Of a stretch of DNA of 64,000 nt, positions 23,429-34,365 are shown in pieces (the stretch's first letter is position 1; each line of letters starts with the position of its first letter). Source of the stretch: Benincasa hispida (Eukaryota > Streptophyta > Magnoliopsida > Cucurbitales > Cucurbitaceae); assembly GCF_009727055.1 (NCBI RefSeq), contig NC_052350.1, positions 33,690,172-33,754,171 of the forward strand, given 5' to 3'. A program made the translations under genes and the position numbers. The notes below the pieces were generated by a model that was not told where the DNA came from, searched no databases, and worked only from the letters and a program-made list of their open reading frames with translations.

Positions 23429-24855
23429 TGAAGGGGTTAAATCCCAATGCAGAAGCGTTATCGCTTTTTGTCTTTGAATTGGGATGGAAAAATCACATAA
23501 TTGATTTTACAGAATTAGAATAGGTTAAGCATATAATTTTAAATATGCATCTCTCACATAACCTATAGTTTTAATATGAATCTTATTCATATTATTTACA
23601 ACGTATAGTTTTAATATAAATCTAATTTATATTAATTTAGTGTTTGATTCTTATTCAAATATACTTTCATGTTATATAGTTTAATTTTGAAACAAATTCA
23701 AAATTAACTATATATTATACTAATTGTATCATAAATATATTATTTTTGTATCATATACAATCAATTTCCTTTTCAATAATTTGAACTCTTCAAATTCTTT
23801 CCACTTAAAACCCTTGTTTAATTGGGAGCTAGCAGAGGCACCTAATGGACTTACAGTTATAAGCTTCAATGATTCATGATTAATTAGTTAAACTATTTAA
23901 TTAAGTTAATCATCATTTATTAACTATAGGACACTCCACTAAAAACTCATAGCTGCACTCATATAAATTGTAGTATATTTATATGTCCATTGAATTAACC
24001 ATATTTTATAAGCCACTCTTCACAAATTGTTCGTAATTACAACTGGGTCAAATTATCGTTTTACCCCTGTAGTTACCTCTTGTAATTACTACTAGTCCTC
24101 TAATGAACAATTCTGTTTATGGTTCTAACATAAACAAAGTCCCTCTCGGGCCAGTAAGAGAGTGAGACCTCATTGTTCAAGTCCCGGAGTAAGCATTTAA
24201 GGGAACAATTTGTCTACTTTACCTAAAGTCGAGAAGGAGTGATGTCCATCTCGTGTAACTATGTTCTCAACTCCTCACTCGATATCGTTCACAAAATGGT
24301 AGGCATATTGCATCGGCAGCTAAGGTCAATCTCACACATACAACTTTAAGAACAACCCTTATGAACAAGAGTTCATAACTCGCTCAAGATTAAGATTGAG
24401 TTACATGGTTATCGTTTGAAATATAAATCTCTTCAATTAGCAGTGTTATAAAGAGAGATTATATTTCGTGGTCCGATTTTATACATACTCATTATATAGG
24501 ATGTCCCCACTTGCATATCATCACATGAACGATTTGGACCAAATCGTCTATAACACTTACAATTGTTGTAACATTTACAAAGTGGGTCGTATCCATAGTG
24601 TTACTAGGATAAGGTACACAACCTTATCCTATACTATAGACCTTTCAGTTTATTCCTTGAACATGATCCAGTTGTATGTCAAATACATACTATTCAAGTT
24701 ATAATAAATAATCTCGGATCTTAGTTTATTGGATTTTTAATTATGCAAACTAAAGTAAGAATACTTCATTAATTAAATAAATACTTTATTTATTTATTAA
24801 TAAATTTGTTTAAAGATTTACATAAACTACGAGATTTAGGACATATATCCTAATA
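23429..24855 (-). mobile_element. Copia M2 5' LTR (LTR-B)
   Basis: A 1,427-bp LTR on the minus strand, from TATTAGGATATATG at 24855 (the usual TG is TA here) to CCCCTTCA at 23429, followed by the PBS. It contains AATAAA-rich sequence near its start and the perfect hairpin GGATAAGG/CCTTATCC (24607-24629). Its first 140 bp match 13552-13710, the M2 3' LTR. The altered first dinucleotide would block integrase recognition, though it may have mutated after insertion. Confidence 0.8.
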
Positions 24856-24866
24856 GGAATAACCAC

Positions 24867-25205
24867 AAGATTACAAAACTCTCATGATCTTATGAAATGA
24901 TCAACAGGTAGTTGAAGAAAGTTTCTAATAAGTGTTATCTTGAAAACAATTATTTGCTTTGTATGGATTGCAAGCAGACTACAACGATTGTCTTAGCCGA
25001 ATACAACGGCTAATTCTGGTATAATAGCAACATTTGAAGTACACATATCTAGCAAAACTCTTGGATACTTTCTCTCAACTTGACTCAAGATCAAAAAGAA
25101 AGAAAGAAAAGAGATAAGAACTCTTCAAATTGGAATGGGATACATCAAATGAAAAACAAATTGTTATTTATAGGCTAGCAACTTAGTATCACTTCAAAAT
25201 ATAAA
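24867..25205 (-). repeat. Repeat R2, copy 1
   Basis: This matches 50105-50440 in the same orientation: 'cttctaataagtgtt', 'tgcaagcatactataacg'-like, 'atcaaaaagaaagaaag', 'caaattggaatgggatac', and 'ttatttataggcaagcaactta'-like. Read on the minus strand it has a TATA-like box (CCTATAAATAAC), then a pyrimidine-rich stretch, as in an LTR promoter and R region. The strand is given on that basis. No coding part is attached. Confidence 0.5.
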
Positions 25206-26430
25206 ATAAAATAAAATACAAAATTGAAATATTCGTCAAATATAACTTAAGTGAATTGTTACTTGACTAGATTCAAACATAACTCATCGAAAGGAACATC
25301 CATATATGTTAAATTAGTAAATGAAAAATCATCTTATTTTTATGGTTTTAATCCAATTTACAGTTTATAATCATGAATTTAGTTTACATAACTAAATCCA
25401 TTTTTTATTATTCAATATTCAATTCACTTTCTTTCCTAAACCTATAAAATCCAATAGTTTTTTTCATCACAATCCATTTCTTCCACATTCCCTATTGGTT
25501 TACCTAACAAGAATGTCATATATATTTTCATTTTGCCATCAATCAAATATATTATAAATTTTCACCCAAAAAATTGAATGTGTAAATACCAATGTACTTA
25601 AATTATCAGTAGCTTTTGGATAAACAACAAAAATTAGAACCTTATCAAAAGTCGAAGGAATGTGTAAATGCCAACGGTCTTTAGAATTTTTCTCCAAAAT
25701 TTTAACATAAATAAGTTTTCTCCTACAAATTCAATTTTAGAGTCCTTACGAACCCTCTAGATTGATTTTATCACTCCCTTAAAAGGGTATTTGGCCCAAT
25801 CTGACATTTGAAGCCAAGCCCATGTTCGGACACTTCAAACAATATTTTCGGGATTAAGAAACTAAAATCATGGGTTTACAATAGGGTTTTTTAATAAATG
25901 TCATGGGTTTGAGAAAAAACTTCCTTCATCTCATACTTCTTATTACCGATCGTTGGTAATCATCAGCATCAATCATCAACATCACTCGTCAATCGACCAT
26001 CCGTGATCGTTGATCGATCGTGTGACTGTCAATTGATCATATGTTTATCGACCGAGCATATGATTGATAGTTAACCACTAACCATGTGACTATTGATGAT
26101 TGATTGTGTGACCATCGACGACTAACTAACGTGATCAATTACGACTGACAATGCGATCATAAGCAACCATCCACATGACTATAGATGACTGGCCTCCGTG
26201 ACTGTTGAAGACCGACAATCAGTCGTCCTTGATCGACTGCGACTAACAACTAGCTGCCATTGATCTTTAGCAACCACTACCAGCCAACCGATAGTGATCA
26301 TTGATTGTATGCAACTTTTGTTTCTTTCTCTCTTCCCTCCTTCATTCATTTCCATTTCTTTGTCCCCCCACCCCTTGGATTCCTCATTTGTTTCTCCTTC
26401 TTCATTTTCAAAAACAAAAAATAAACAAAA
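25206..26430. other. Non-coding AT-rich spacer with a GATC-rich irregular repeat
   Basis: No reading frame or transposon terminus recognised. From about 25940 to 26290 there is an unusual run of short, imperfect units built on 'gatcgt', 'gaccatcgacgac' and 'tgatcaatt', alternating orientation, likely a degenerate simple repeat. From 26310 to 26420 a CT-rich stretch precedes 'caaaaATGAAGTCG', which looks like a plant 5' UTR, but the frame after that ATG runs straight into a retrotransposon RNase H remnant. Confidence 0.4.
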
Positions 26431-26439
26431 ATGAAGTCG

Positions 26440-26690
26440 CTTGTTTTAGGAGCTTCAACACTGAGGATTGCGATTAATATATCCAAAAATCTAGTTCAAC
26501 ATAGTCATAATAAACATATTGACATCAACATCACTTTATTCGAGACCTTGTGGAGAGTAAACAGATCATGTTGGAGCATATCAGTACAAAAATTAAATAG
26601 CAAACATTTTTACAAAGGATTTAGATGCAGTTCGTTTTAAGGCCCTAAGAGCAACTATGGACCTTTATGTTCTGAAGGCATAGAAATTAT
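26440..26690 (+). pseudogene. Sirevirus pol remnant, RNase H C-terminus
   Basis: The translation reads AINISKNLVQHSHNKHIDIN, the conserved C-terminal RNase H segment of Ty1/copia Sireviruses (usually ...NPVQHSRTKHIDIR). In the other frames downstream follow an FIRDLVE-equivalent, LEHIS, and a FTKGLDAVRFE-equivalent near 26610-26640. At least two frameshifts are present. Everything upstream of this point in pol is missing. Its position directly before the envelope-like ORF is the Sirevirus gene order. Confidence 0.7.
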
Positions 26691-26917
26691 CTCAATGGAT
26701 CGGTCTGAGATGTCACTTGGCCCATCAAGCATGGAAACCCAAGCAGTTAATTAATGTTAAAATCATATTAATTTCGATTGATGAAGACATAAGGAAGTTT
26801 AAATGGCTTTTAATTTTAAATTTTCTTTTGAATTTGAATCATCTTTAGTTAAAGTGTGATAGGTTTCTGCTCGAAATTGTGGGTGTCCTTTGCTTCCAGT
26901 CATTCTAAAATATTTCC

Positions 26918-28640
26918 TTGCTTACGATTTCTATGATTTCCCCTCAAATAGTTAGAACTAAACAAGGAAAACATACTTTCGATAGAAAAATGGTGAGATA
27001 CAAAGAAAAGACTAAAAGGAAGATGTTTGTTGAAGAGAATATTGTGGTTCCAGGTACTTCTGAGTTGGAAAAGGAGAGTTTACTTGTGTTTGATGAGGGT
27101 GTTTTACATGATTCGATTGATAAAGTAGTTTCTGAGACGATTGCTTATTTATCCATTTTGCCTGTAATTAGTCCTTCTGAAAACACTATTGAGAATGTTG
27201 ATCTTGTTGTTTCTCCTAAAATCGTGAAACCTGGTGAGGAGGTTGTTAATGTTCCTCTTGAGACAAACACCATGAATGATCAAGGAAATGTAGATGATAA
27301 GTTTGTTGGTAACCCCTTAGCTATAAATAATGATGATAATTTGACTCTAGTCCAAATGAACGGAATCCTGAAAATTCCCCTATCTCTGCCTATGCTTCTA
27401 ATGAAGACAACGATATTAATACTCCTCTTGCTGCGTTTCAATCGAAGAGACCTGAGGATGTTGGTGCTGGTGTTGGTACTAGTATTGCAAATGATTGAGC
27501 TAACGTTGGATCTAATGATAATGCTTCACATGAGACATCCAAAAATGATTATGAAAAGTCTCCTTCAGAGGATGGTTCTAATTGGGGTCTATGGAGTAGC
27601 TCTAACAATGAAGACTTTGTTTCTGTCTGTGTCATTCGTACAATAGCTAAAGGCAAGAGAAAACAGGCTACTGGGTCTAATGTTCCTCCTGCTTCCTTAG
27701 ATGAAATGTCTTTCCATACTAAGGAGAGTGCCAATTTGTGGAAATATGTTGTGAAGAGAAATATTGTCGATAAAAAAGAATTGTCAGAGCATCTTCAAGA
27801 GTTTCTAGACCTTATGGAATTGTTGCTTAGTGTTGAGCTTGAAAGGATAGTGTTGAGTTTGGGGCCTTATTATTCCCAACTTTTTTGAGAATTTGTTGTA
27901 AACTTGACCTCTAATTTTTTTTATCCAGCCAATCCTGACTTTTAGAAAGTCCATGTCAGACGACATCCTTTTGTTATATCTTCTGCAATTATCAATTAGT
28001 TTCTTCATGGAAATGTGCCAGAGAATGTAACTGAACAACACCCATCTTTAAGGGATCTTGTGTTTGAATTAACAGGGGGTGCTTGGTCTTCATGGCCTAG
28101 AAAGTGTCAACTTCCCACAGCAGTGCTTAATGTTAAATATGCCCTTCTTCACAAGATAAGCATCTCAAATTGGTATGTTGCTTCCCATAAGTCTGGCCTT
28201 TCTGTTTTTCTTGCTATGTTAATCTATCAGATTGGAACTAGGTATTAAATCAACTATGGGGCATTCGGGTTGAATCAAATCAAGCCACATAGTGGGTCTA
28301 AAGCCCTTCATTTGCCTATTTGCTACTCGAGGTTATTTTGTGGGATTCTCCTTTCTCAGAAACGTAATCTGATTGCACCTACTGAACCCATTGGCTCACC
28401 ATCTAGTCATTTTATCATATATTTAAGCTCGTGCAAGGACATCATGTTCTTGATATAGACACTACCACCACGGACTCTCATATTGATGGCCCTAGTTGAG
28501 CTTTCATTGAACCTTATTTTGGTAGTCATGTTCTACAAGTGTTATCTAATAAGTCTCGAGACATTGAGACCTTGATGCATAGTCTACAGGCAAGAAAGTC
28601 TGAAGTTGATGGGGGTGTTGCAAGTCATGCGGGCTGTACT
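26918..28640 (+). pseudogene. Sirevirus envelope-like ORF, pseudogene
   Basis: Sireviruses carry an extra ORF after pol, called envelope-like by position; its function is unproven. Here the first frame (from ATG 26918, or more likely 26991, MVRYKEKTKRK) encodes a basic, then acidic low-complexity N-terminus to about 27355. After a frameshift the reading continues in one frame to 28458: SFHTKESANLWKYVVKRNIV near 27710, LSLGPYYSQL near 27850, then QHPSLRDLVFELTGGAWSSW and LNVKYALLHKISISNWYVAS near 28130, and LPICYSRLFCGILL near 28310. In-frame stops lie at about 27495, 27886, 27943, 27997, 28246 and 28456. The central part resembles the plant 'putative transposon protein' domain found with Sireviruses. 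No membrane segment stands out in the restored-frame region. Confidence 0.65.
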
Positions 28641-28696
28641 GTCCAAGTTTAGATAGGATTTTTCTTCCTAGAGGTGTGCTTGTTTTTTCTTCAGCC

Positions 28697-28710
28697 AAAA
28701 AGGGGGAGAA
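28697..28710 (+). other. Sirevirus upstream polypurine tract
   Basis: AAAAAGGGGGAGAA, about 290 bp before the 3' LTR. Sireviruses are known for several copies of a conserved polypurine tract in the region between the envelope-like ORF and the LTR; this and 28987-28996 fit that pattern. Confidence 0.6.
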
Positions 28711-28986
28711 TTGGTGTTGTGGTGGTATGTTGATCTGATTTGAAGGGAGCTTGTTGAGCTTGAGCCTGCTCTTAGTTTTTTTGGTTTTGGTGATTGTTTT
28801 GGTTGTTTGGTTGTTTGTTGTTGTTTGGTTCTATGGTTGGGTAACAAATTGACTTTGTTTGTTTGTTTATTTTCTATTGTAAAGTCTTCTGCTTATCCAA
28901 TTGTTACTAATGATTTTTCGACTCTATTTCTGACATCCATATTGTTGATTTGTTGTTAAATATTCTGTCTTAAAAAAATATCAACC

Positions 28987-28996
28987 AAAGGGGGAG
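28987..28996 (+). other. Sirevirus polypurine tract at the LTR
   Basis: AAAGGGGGAG, followed by CT and then the LTR start TGTTGG at 28999. This is the expected primer site for plus-strand synthesis. Confidence 0.75.
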
Positions 28997-28998
28997 CT

Positions 28999-30047
28999 TG
29001 TTGGAGATTTATTGATAGTCTTTATATTTTTCCTAATGCGATTTCTGGAGGTTTTCACAATTATCTCAAATAAAGTCTTAACATCTGCCTCAGACAAGTC
29101 ATATTTCCTGCAGAATATTTTTCTTTCCTAATCTGGAATTTATATGCAGAATATTTTTTATTCCTAATCTGAGAAATTTCAACAAAAGCATATTGATCGA
29201 TATTTTCCTTTTTTTTATGGTGGATCATATTTTGACAAAAACGGAAATATTTTTCTGGAAATTATTTCCTTATTTGGCCTCGCTTTTAAAAGAAGAATTT
29301 TGGCCCACATTTAGAGTTGCTGCTTTTGTTATTTGAACAAGACGTTTCTGTTTTGTGGTAGAACTGTGCAACATTTTGTTTTTGCTCTTTGCTCACTATA
29401 TTTCGCTGTGCAGGTTCTTCATTCGTTTAGTGCAACTCGTTAAAGATAATCACGGTCTTAGAGGGAGTCTAAGCCATCACTATCGAGAAAGGATTCTTAT
29501 GGTCTTAGAGGAAGCCTAAGTCATTATTGTTGGGAAGGGATTTTTAATCTAAGGAAGAGCCTAAGACTCAGCTACGAAGAAGAAGTCCATCTTAGGGGGA
29601 TCCTAAAATTCAACAGTGAAGGGAGTTCGCTGACTTGAAGGAAAGTTAACAACGTTGAGAGGAGTCTCCCACATTTTCGGAAGCCGAAATGTTCAACACT
29701 AATATTTTCAAACATAGATGGAGCTTAGTGCATTTAAGAGGGAGTCCCACATCTAAGGGAGCCTAAGTTATCAATGAATTGAGCTTTACGTGAGTCACTT
29801 TATTAGTCGTGTATTACAAATAAATACTGTGTTGTAAACTGTTTAATTTATTAATATTAGTGGATTATCTTTCTCAGGCACACTGCTCCCTAGATGTAGG
29901 TAGATTTCACCAAACTGGGTTATCAACTTATGTGTTTCATTATCTTACTATTTATTATTAGTATATTGTTGTCACGATTGTTGTCTATGTTTTTCGTTTA
30001 ACATATCTGTATGAGTGACAAGTCACCTCAGTGCTTTTTCAACAACA
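28999..30047 (+). mobile_element. Sirevirus 3' LTR
   Basis: A 1,049-bp LTR from TGTTGGAG to TCAACAACA, directly downstream of the polypurine tract. It shares its inner part with the solo LTR at 48763-49740. The middle (29457-29775) carries at least five copies of a short palindrome of the form CTTAG-n-CTAAG about every 45 bp. It ends in an 'aactgggttatcaac' block shared with the other copy ('aactgggttaccaat'). The 5' LTR, gag and most of pol are absent, so this is the 3' end of a truncated element. Confidence 0.75.
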
Positions 30048-30479
30048 GAAAGAGATAAATTAAGAAATTAAAGCAAAACTAAATTTCTGATAAATGTGAT
30101 AATAAACTAATTTTTGAACTTTGTTAAGTTATCAAAAGATGAATTTGTTATAAAAAAGAAGATAAATTAGAAATTTTAAGCAAAACTTAATTTGTTAAGA
30201 ATTTGTTATAAAACTAAATTTCAAAGTTGTGTTACTTTGTTACCAAAAACTAAAATTGTTATAATTAAATAACTAAATATTTATCATTCCTACCAATAGA
30301 GCAAAGAAATTACTTTAGGAATATAAAATACATAGTTAATATAAATTTTATTTTAAAATGAATATGTTAAATGTTTCATTCAAAATTATCATAAAAACTA
30401 ACCCATGGTAAACTAGAGGTTATATATTCCACAAAGCAAAAAAGAGGAAGACAAAAAATTCAGATTACCAAACGCAAAC
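30048..30479. other. Non-coding AT-rich spacer
   Basis: About 430 bp between the Sirevirus LTR and the gypsy-type LTR fragment. Repeated 'aaactaaattt' and 'gttataaa' words give it low complexity. No gene or transposon terminus is seen. Confidence 0.4.
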
Positions 30480-31085
30480 ATAGATAACTTACACCTCAAA
30501 CATAGGCTTTAAAAACCCAAGATTCCAAACCCTATACTCCAAGCACAGTTTTAGCATCGTTAAAGTGTTATTTTTTCTACCTTAATTCGGGCTTGTTCTA
30601 GAATATTACACATTTATCCTGTGATTTTATAGGTATTGAGCAACTAAGAGGAAGAATTTACAATTGAAGTTGAAAAAAAATGGAGCTCCGGGACATCAAC
30701 CATGAAGAGAAGAAGCAAAATAACATATTTGCCCTTGGTATCTGGCGTAGCAGCAAGAGGTGAACATTTAAGCTAGCTTCACAGTGCTTCGGATTTTAAC
30801 AATTGAACAAACGGGTCACGCGCATCACAGCACCTCACCCTATGTGAGGCCTACGCTTCGAAAAGGGCCCTCAGCGCTCTGGTGGTAGAAGACTTCTATA
30901 AATATTCATTTGGCTGATTAGGTTAGATCAAACCTCGATTTGAGCACCTCAAGCACTATTTTCTTTGTATTTTTCATTATTAGTTTTTATCTTATCATAC
31001 CTAGCGTTTATATCAACATCGAAGCTCATCTTACCACATTATGAGTAGCTAAGGTAAGTTTTCTCTAGCTTAAGGATAAGAAAAG
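30480..31085 (+). mobile_element. Gypsy-type LTR fragment, left copy, part 1
   Basis: The U3-like part of an LTR in + orientation, with a TATA-like 'cttctataaatattc' near 30893. It is the inverted counterpart of 48285-48762 plus 49741-49840: shared blocks include 'attttataggtattgagc', 'gagaagaagcaaaat', 'ctggcgtagcagc', 'ataaatattcatttggc' and 'cttaccacattatgag'. It continues after element E1 at 41628. The last five bases, AAAAG, are the E1 target-site duplication. The gypsy label comes from the U5-like right copy and is tentative. Confidence 0.6.
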
Positions 31086-32240
31086 TGTTGGGTTTTATGT
31101 CCTAAAACTCGTGGTTTGTAAACAATAAACTTATTCTGAAATTCAATAAAGTTATTATTGAAGTTTGATTCAATAAAGTTGTTATTGAATTTATGAATTG
31201 CTTATGTGGAGACATAAAAATAGATCAGGTTCGAGTAAATAGTCAAAATAATCTATAGTATACAAATAAGGTCGGTTGCCTTATTCTGGAAACACTATCG
31301 AATGCAGCCCACTCTGTAGTTATTACAAGGAATTGTAAAGTGCTACAAACGAAGTGATCTTGATTCGTTCATGTGGTGACATGAGAAATGGAAGCCTCCT
31401 GTGCAATGAGTTTTCATAAGATCGGACCAAGAAATAAGTCACTCTTACTTTATAACGTTGTTTACTGTTTAAGACTGACTATTTCATAACGATGACCTAG
31501 GTAACTTAACCTTAATCCTGAGCTAACTATGAACCACTATTTATTCGGGATTATCCTTTGATCTGCAAAGGTGAGAGTAGTCCAACAGCACTACTCACTA
31601 AGCTTCCCATTCTGGGGATAAGATCGGGTAGATAGTTAAGGACATAGGGTGCAAGATAGAATTCATGCCTAACTGATTTAGGGATAGGAGGAAGGTTGTT
31701 CTCTTAAGTGCTGAATCCAGGTCTTGAACAAGGGGCCCCACCCTCTCATTGCCCGAGAGGGATCCGGTTTAGTGATTGGATCACAAACCAATTGTTCACT
31801 AGAAGATCGGTGGAACTTAAGGAGCAAAACGTATTTTCGAGGGTAAAACAGCATTTGACCCAGCCGTTATTACAAACAACCAATGAAGGGTCAACTTACT
31901 GATTATGGTTAAATCAAGTGGACACAAATATATCTACAGTGAGGAGAGTGCAACTATCGAGCTATAGTAGTGTGACTCGATAGTTAATGAATATTGATTA
32001 GTTTGGTCTAAAGAGTTTTAGCTAATTAATCTCAAATCGTTGGAGCTCATGATTTGTAGATCCATAAGATCCCTCTACTAGCTCGTAAAACATGAACATC
32101 TTGAATTAGTAAATTGAGTGAATTTGGAATAATATCAATTTGAAGTGTTCAAATTGAATTTCAATTTGAAATGTTCAAATTAAGGAATTAGAATGCTCAA
32201 TGATTCTGTTTTCTTCCGCTGCATGTTTCTGTAAACCAAC
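31086..32240 (+). mobile_element. E1 5' LTR (internally deleted)
   Basis: It starts TGTTGGGTTTTATG and ends TAAACCAAC. It is 1,155 bp against about 1,982 bp for the 3' LTR without its insertion. Two deletions explain the difference: about 75 bp near 31203 and about 760 bp near 32182 (E1 3' LTR 40807-41567). It carries the GR-ATAAGG hairpin (31264-31286, outer pair A-C) and a CCCTCTC/GAGAGGG hairpin at 31741-31761. Confidence 0.85.
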
Positions 32241-32242
32241 TT

Positions 32243-32254
32243 TGGTATCAAAGC
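32243..32254 (+). other. E1 primer-binding site
   Basis: TGGTATCAAAGC, complementary to the initiator tRNA-Met 3' end with one mismatch (A for G at position 9), 2 nt after the 5' LTR. Confidence 0.85.
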
Positions 32255-32537
32255 ATCATTTAAACATTCAATTCGAGTTAATTTTGACTTGGTGGGTGTT
32301 TTTCATAAGTTGTATGAAAATGGTGAACTGATATGGTTTTTCTGAGTTGTGGCATTGAATTCTCTTAATTTATGTTATAATTCTTGTAATTGGCTCTTGA
32401 TTGATGGGTCTTAATGTGTTATTAAGTGTCTGTAATTTGATTGTAGTCATTAGAGTTGAAATTAGGTTGTAATTGAAGAAAGAAGTGAAGAAGGTCGAGC
32501 AGCAGAAACTGGTTTTGTAGGCACTGTTCTTCATACT

Positions 32538-32868
32538 TAGTACACGATGCCATACTCGATGATACTCGATGGCATTTACTTGATAGTATTTTGGTAAATA
32601 CTCAATGCATGATTCCATACTCATGGTACTCGATGGCATTTACTCTATGGTATTTTGATAAATACTCGATGCACGATGGTACTCGATTACTTGATGCTTG
32701 TTGGCATATTCTCGATGACATACTCAATGCTCAATGGCATACTCGATGCTCAATTACATACTCGATGTTGATGGCATAATCGATGCTCGTTGGCGTACTT
32801 GATGCTCATACTCAATGCTTGATGGCATGCTCGACAGTATTCGATGCTTGATGGTATTCGATGGTTTT
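32538..32868 (+). repeat. Imperfect tandem repeat in the E1 leader
   Basis: About 330 bp of variants of 'actcgatggcat' and 'actcgatgctc', giving a degenerate repeat with units of roughly 10-22 bp. It lies between PBS and pol, absent from the visible leaders of M1, M2 and the window's left end. It gives short open frames on both strands that are not genes. Confidence 0.7.
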
Positions 32869-34365
32869 TTGCCTGGTTCAGCCCAATTTTGAGCATTAGA
32901 GGTCCAGATTGAGAGGTTCAGGTCTGGGTTTAGGGCTGTTTGAGTGGTTCATAAGTGTTTCGGAGCCAGTTTTCATTATTATTGTGTCTTTTGTTTGCTT
33001 GAAAATGCAAAAACTAAAATTGTATCAGGTTGTGTTTAATTATTTATGCATGTGATGTATGTTATAATTAAATAAATCTTGTATGTGCATATAGTATGTC
33101 ATGTAGTTTTAAAATCCTACCATAGGAAGCATGTTACATGCATTGAAAATATGTTCTAAAATGTTATAATATATAGTATGTATGTTTAGGGTTTCAATTG
33201 TTTTAATATAAATGTTATATTAAATCGTGAGATATCTTATGTATGTTATGGATGCAAAAGCATGTCTAAATTTTTATAAGTTATTATAAAATTGGGTTAG
33301 ACATTAAAATCCATAAATAAGTTTCATGCTCACGTAGGTTAACTACTTGTTTTAATAGTTAAAATAGGTCGTTTTCTTATAAAACTTGGGTAACAAACTC
33401 AACCAGTATATAATCTTGTCTAAGGCTGGGGGTATTTAAGTTGATGGTCTACGAAACACCTCCTACCTGGGGATTATGGCCGAATAATTGGGCGTTGTTA
33501 ATTAGTTTTATGAGCAATATGTGAGCAATGAGAGGTTTTAAAATTGGTTTATCACCTAGACATCGTAGGTTAAATCTAAATATAAATGTTATACTTGGAT
33601 AAACACCTAGACTTAGGTTATTTAATTAGCCAGAATAAACCTAAGTAAAAGAATACCCGAACATTTAGAACATTCAATGGGAGATTAACAACATATTCGA
33701 TATATCGTTTTTAGCTCTCACGTCCCCAAGAGTTTACACTGTGAGATCCATGCTCGGCTTCATGTCACTTTTACCACGACTGCTCCATTTGGAAAGTGTT
33801 TGCATGGGTCAATAACAAGGTGAATGGGGAAGTAGTTCATAGTAAGTGGGTGAAGAAAATGTGTCAACATATCCTATAGTCTCCTCCATTAGTTTGAACC
33901 ATGAGATTCCTATGTTGTGCATGTTGTCGTTTTTACGTGATACTAGCTAGTCGTTAACCACGGCGATCCCTTCGGAGGGTTGTAACATAGGATTCGAAAC
34001 AACCCAAGCTTTAGAAATGAATAGGGTCTTATAGTTCCGTCTTGAACATTGACTTCCAATTCGGGGGCATGTTCATACCATTCTATAAGATCTGAAAATG
34101 GCGGGTCACACTTACAGAATTACTAAGTGTTAGTAAGTTCTTGACCGAAAACAGTAGCTAAATGACTATCAGAATATGAGTTATTCTGGAGATAGTATTT
34201 AGGCAAGAATGTCTTGCTTTGACTACCCCTCGGTAGCACTTATTCTGACACACTATAGTATCGTTGCATATAAAATAATGAAATTTGGGTATATTATTAC
34301 CTTTTGCTAAAACATGATTTGGGTTTAGTTGTTATTTACTAATAAGAATATGTTTAAATTTCAAC
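32869..34365 (+). mobile_element. E1 leader, gag-proximal part
   Basis: Non-coding, matching the leaders at 1-753 and 10097-10585. The block 33720-33860 ('gagatccatgctcgg', 'gtttgcatgggtcaat') and the block 33905-34280 ('gagggttgtaacatagg', 'tacccctcggtagc') are conserved. Such a long leader with no ORF is a feature of this family; whether it folds or is spliced is unknown. Confidence 0.6.

Noticed and set aside
26431..26640. Possible host gene start with plant-like 5' UTR
   Set aside because: The encoded peptide becomes a Sirevirus RNase H segment within 15 residues, and no host domain or exon structure follows. Kept only as a low-interest finding.
29450..29780. CRISPR-like array because of regularly spaced palindromes
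   Set aside because: Units are only about 17 bp, differ in sequence, and lie in a plant retrotransposon LTR; spacers are not unique inserts.
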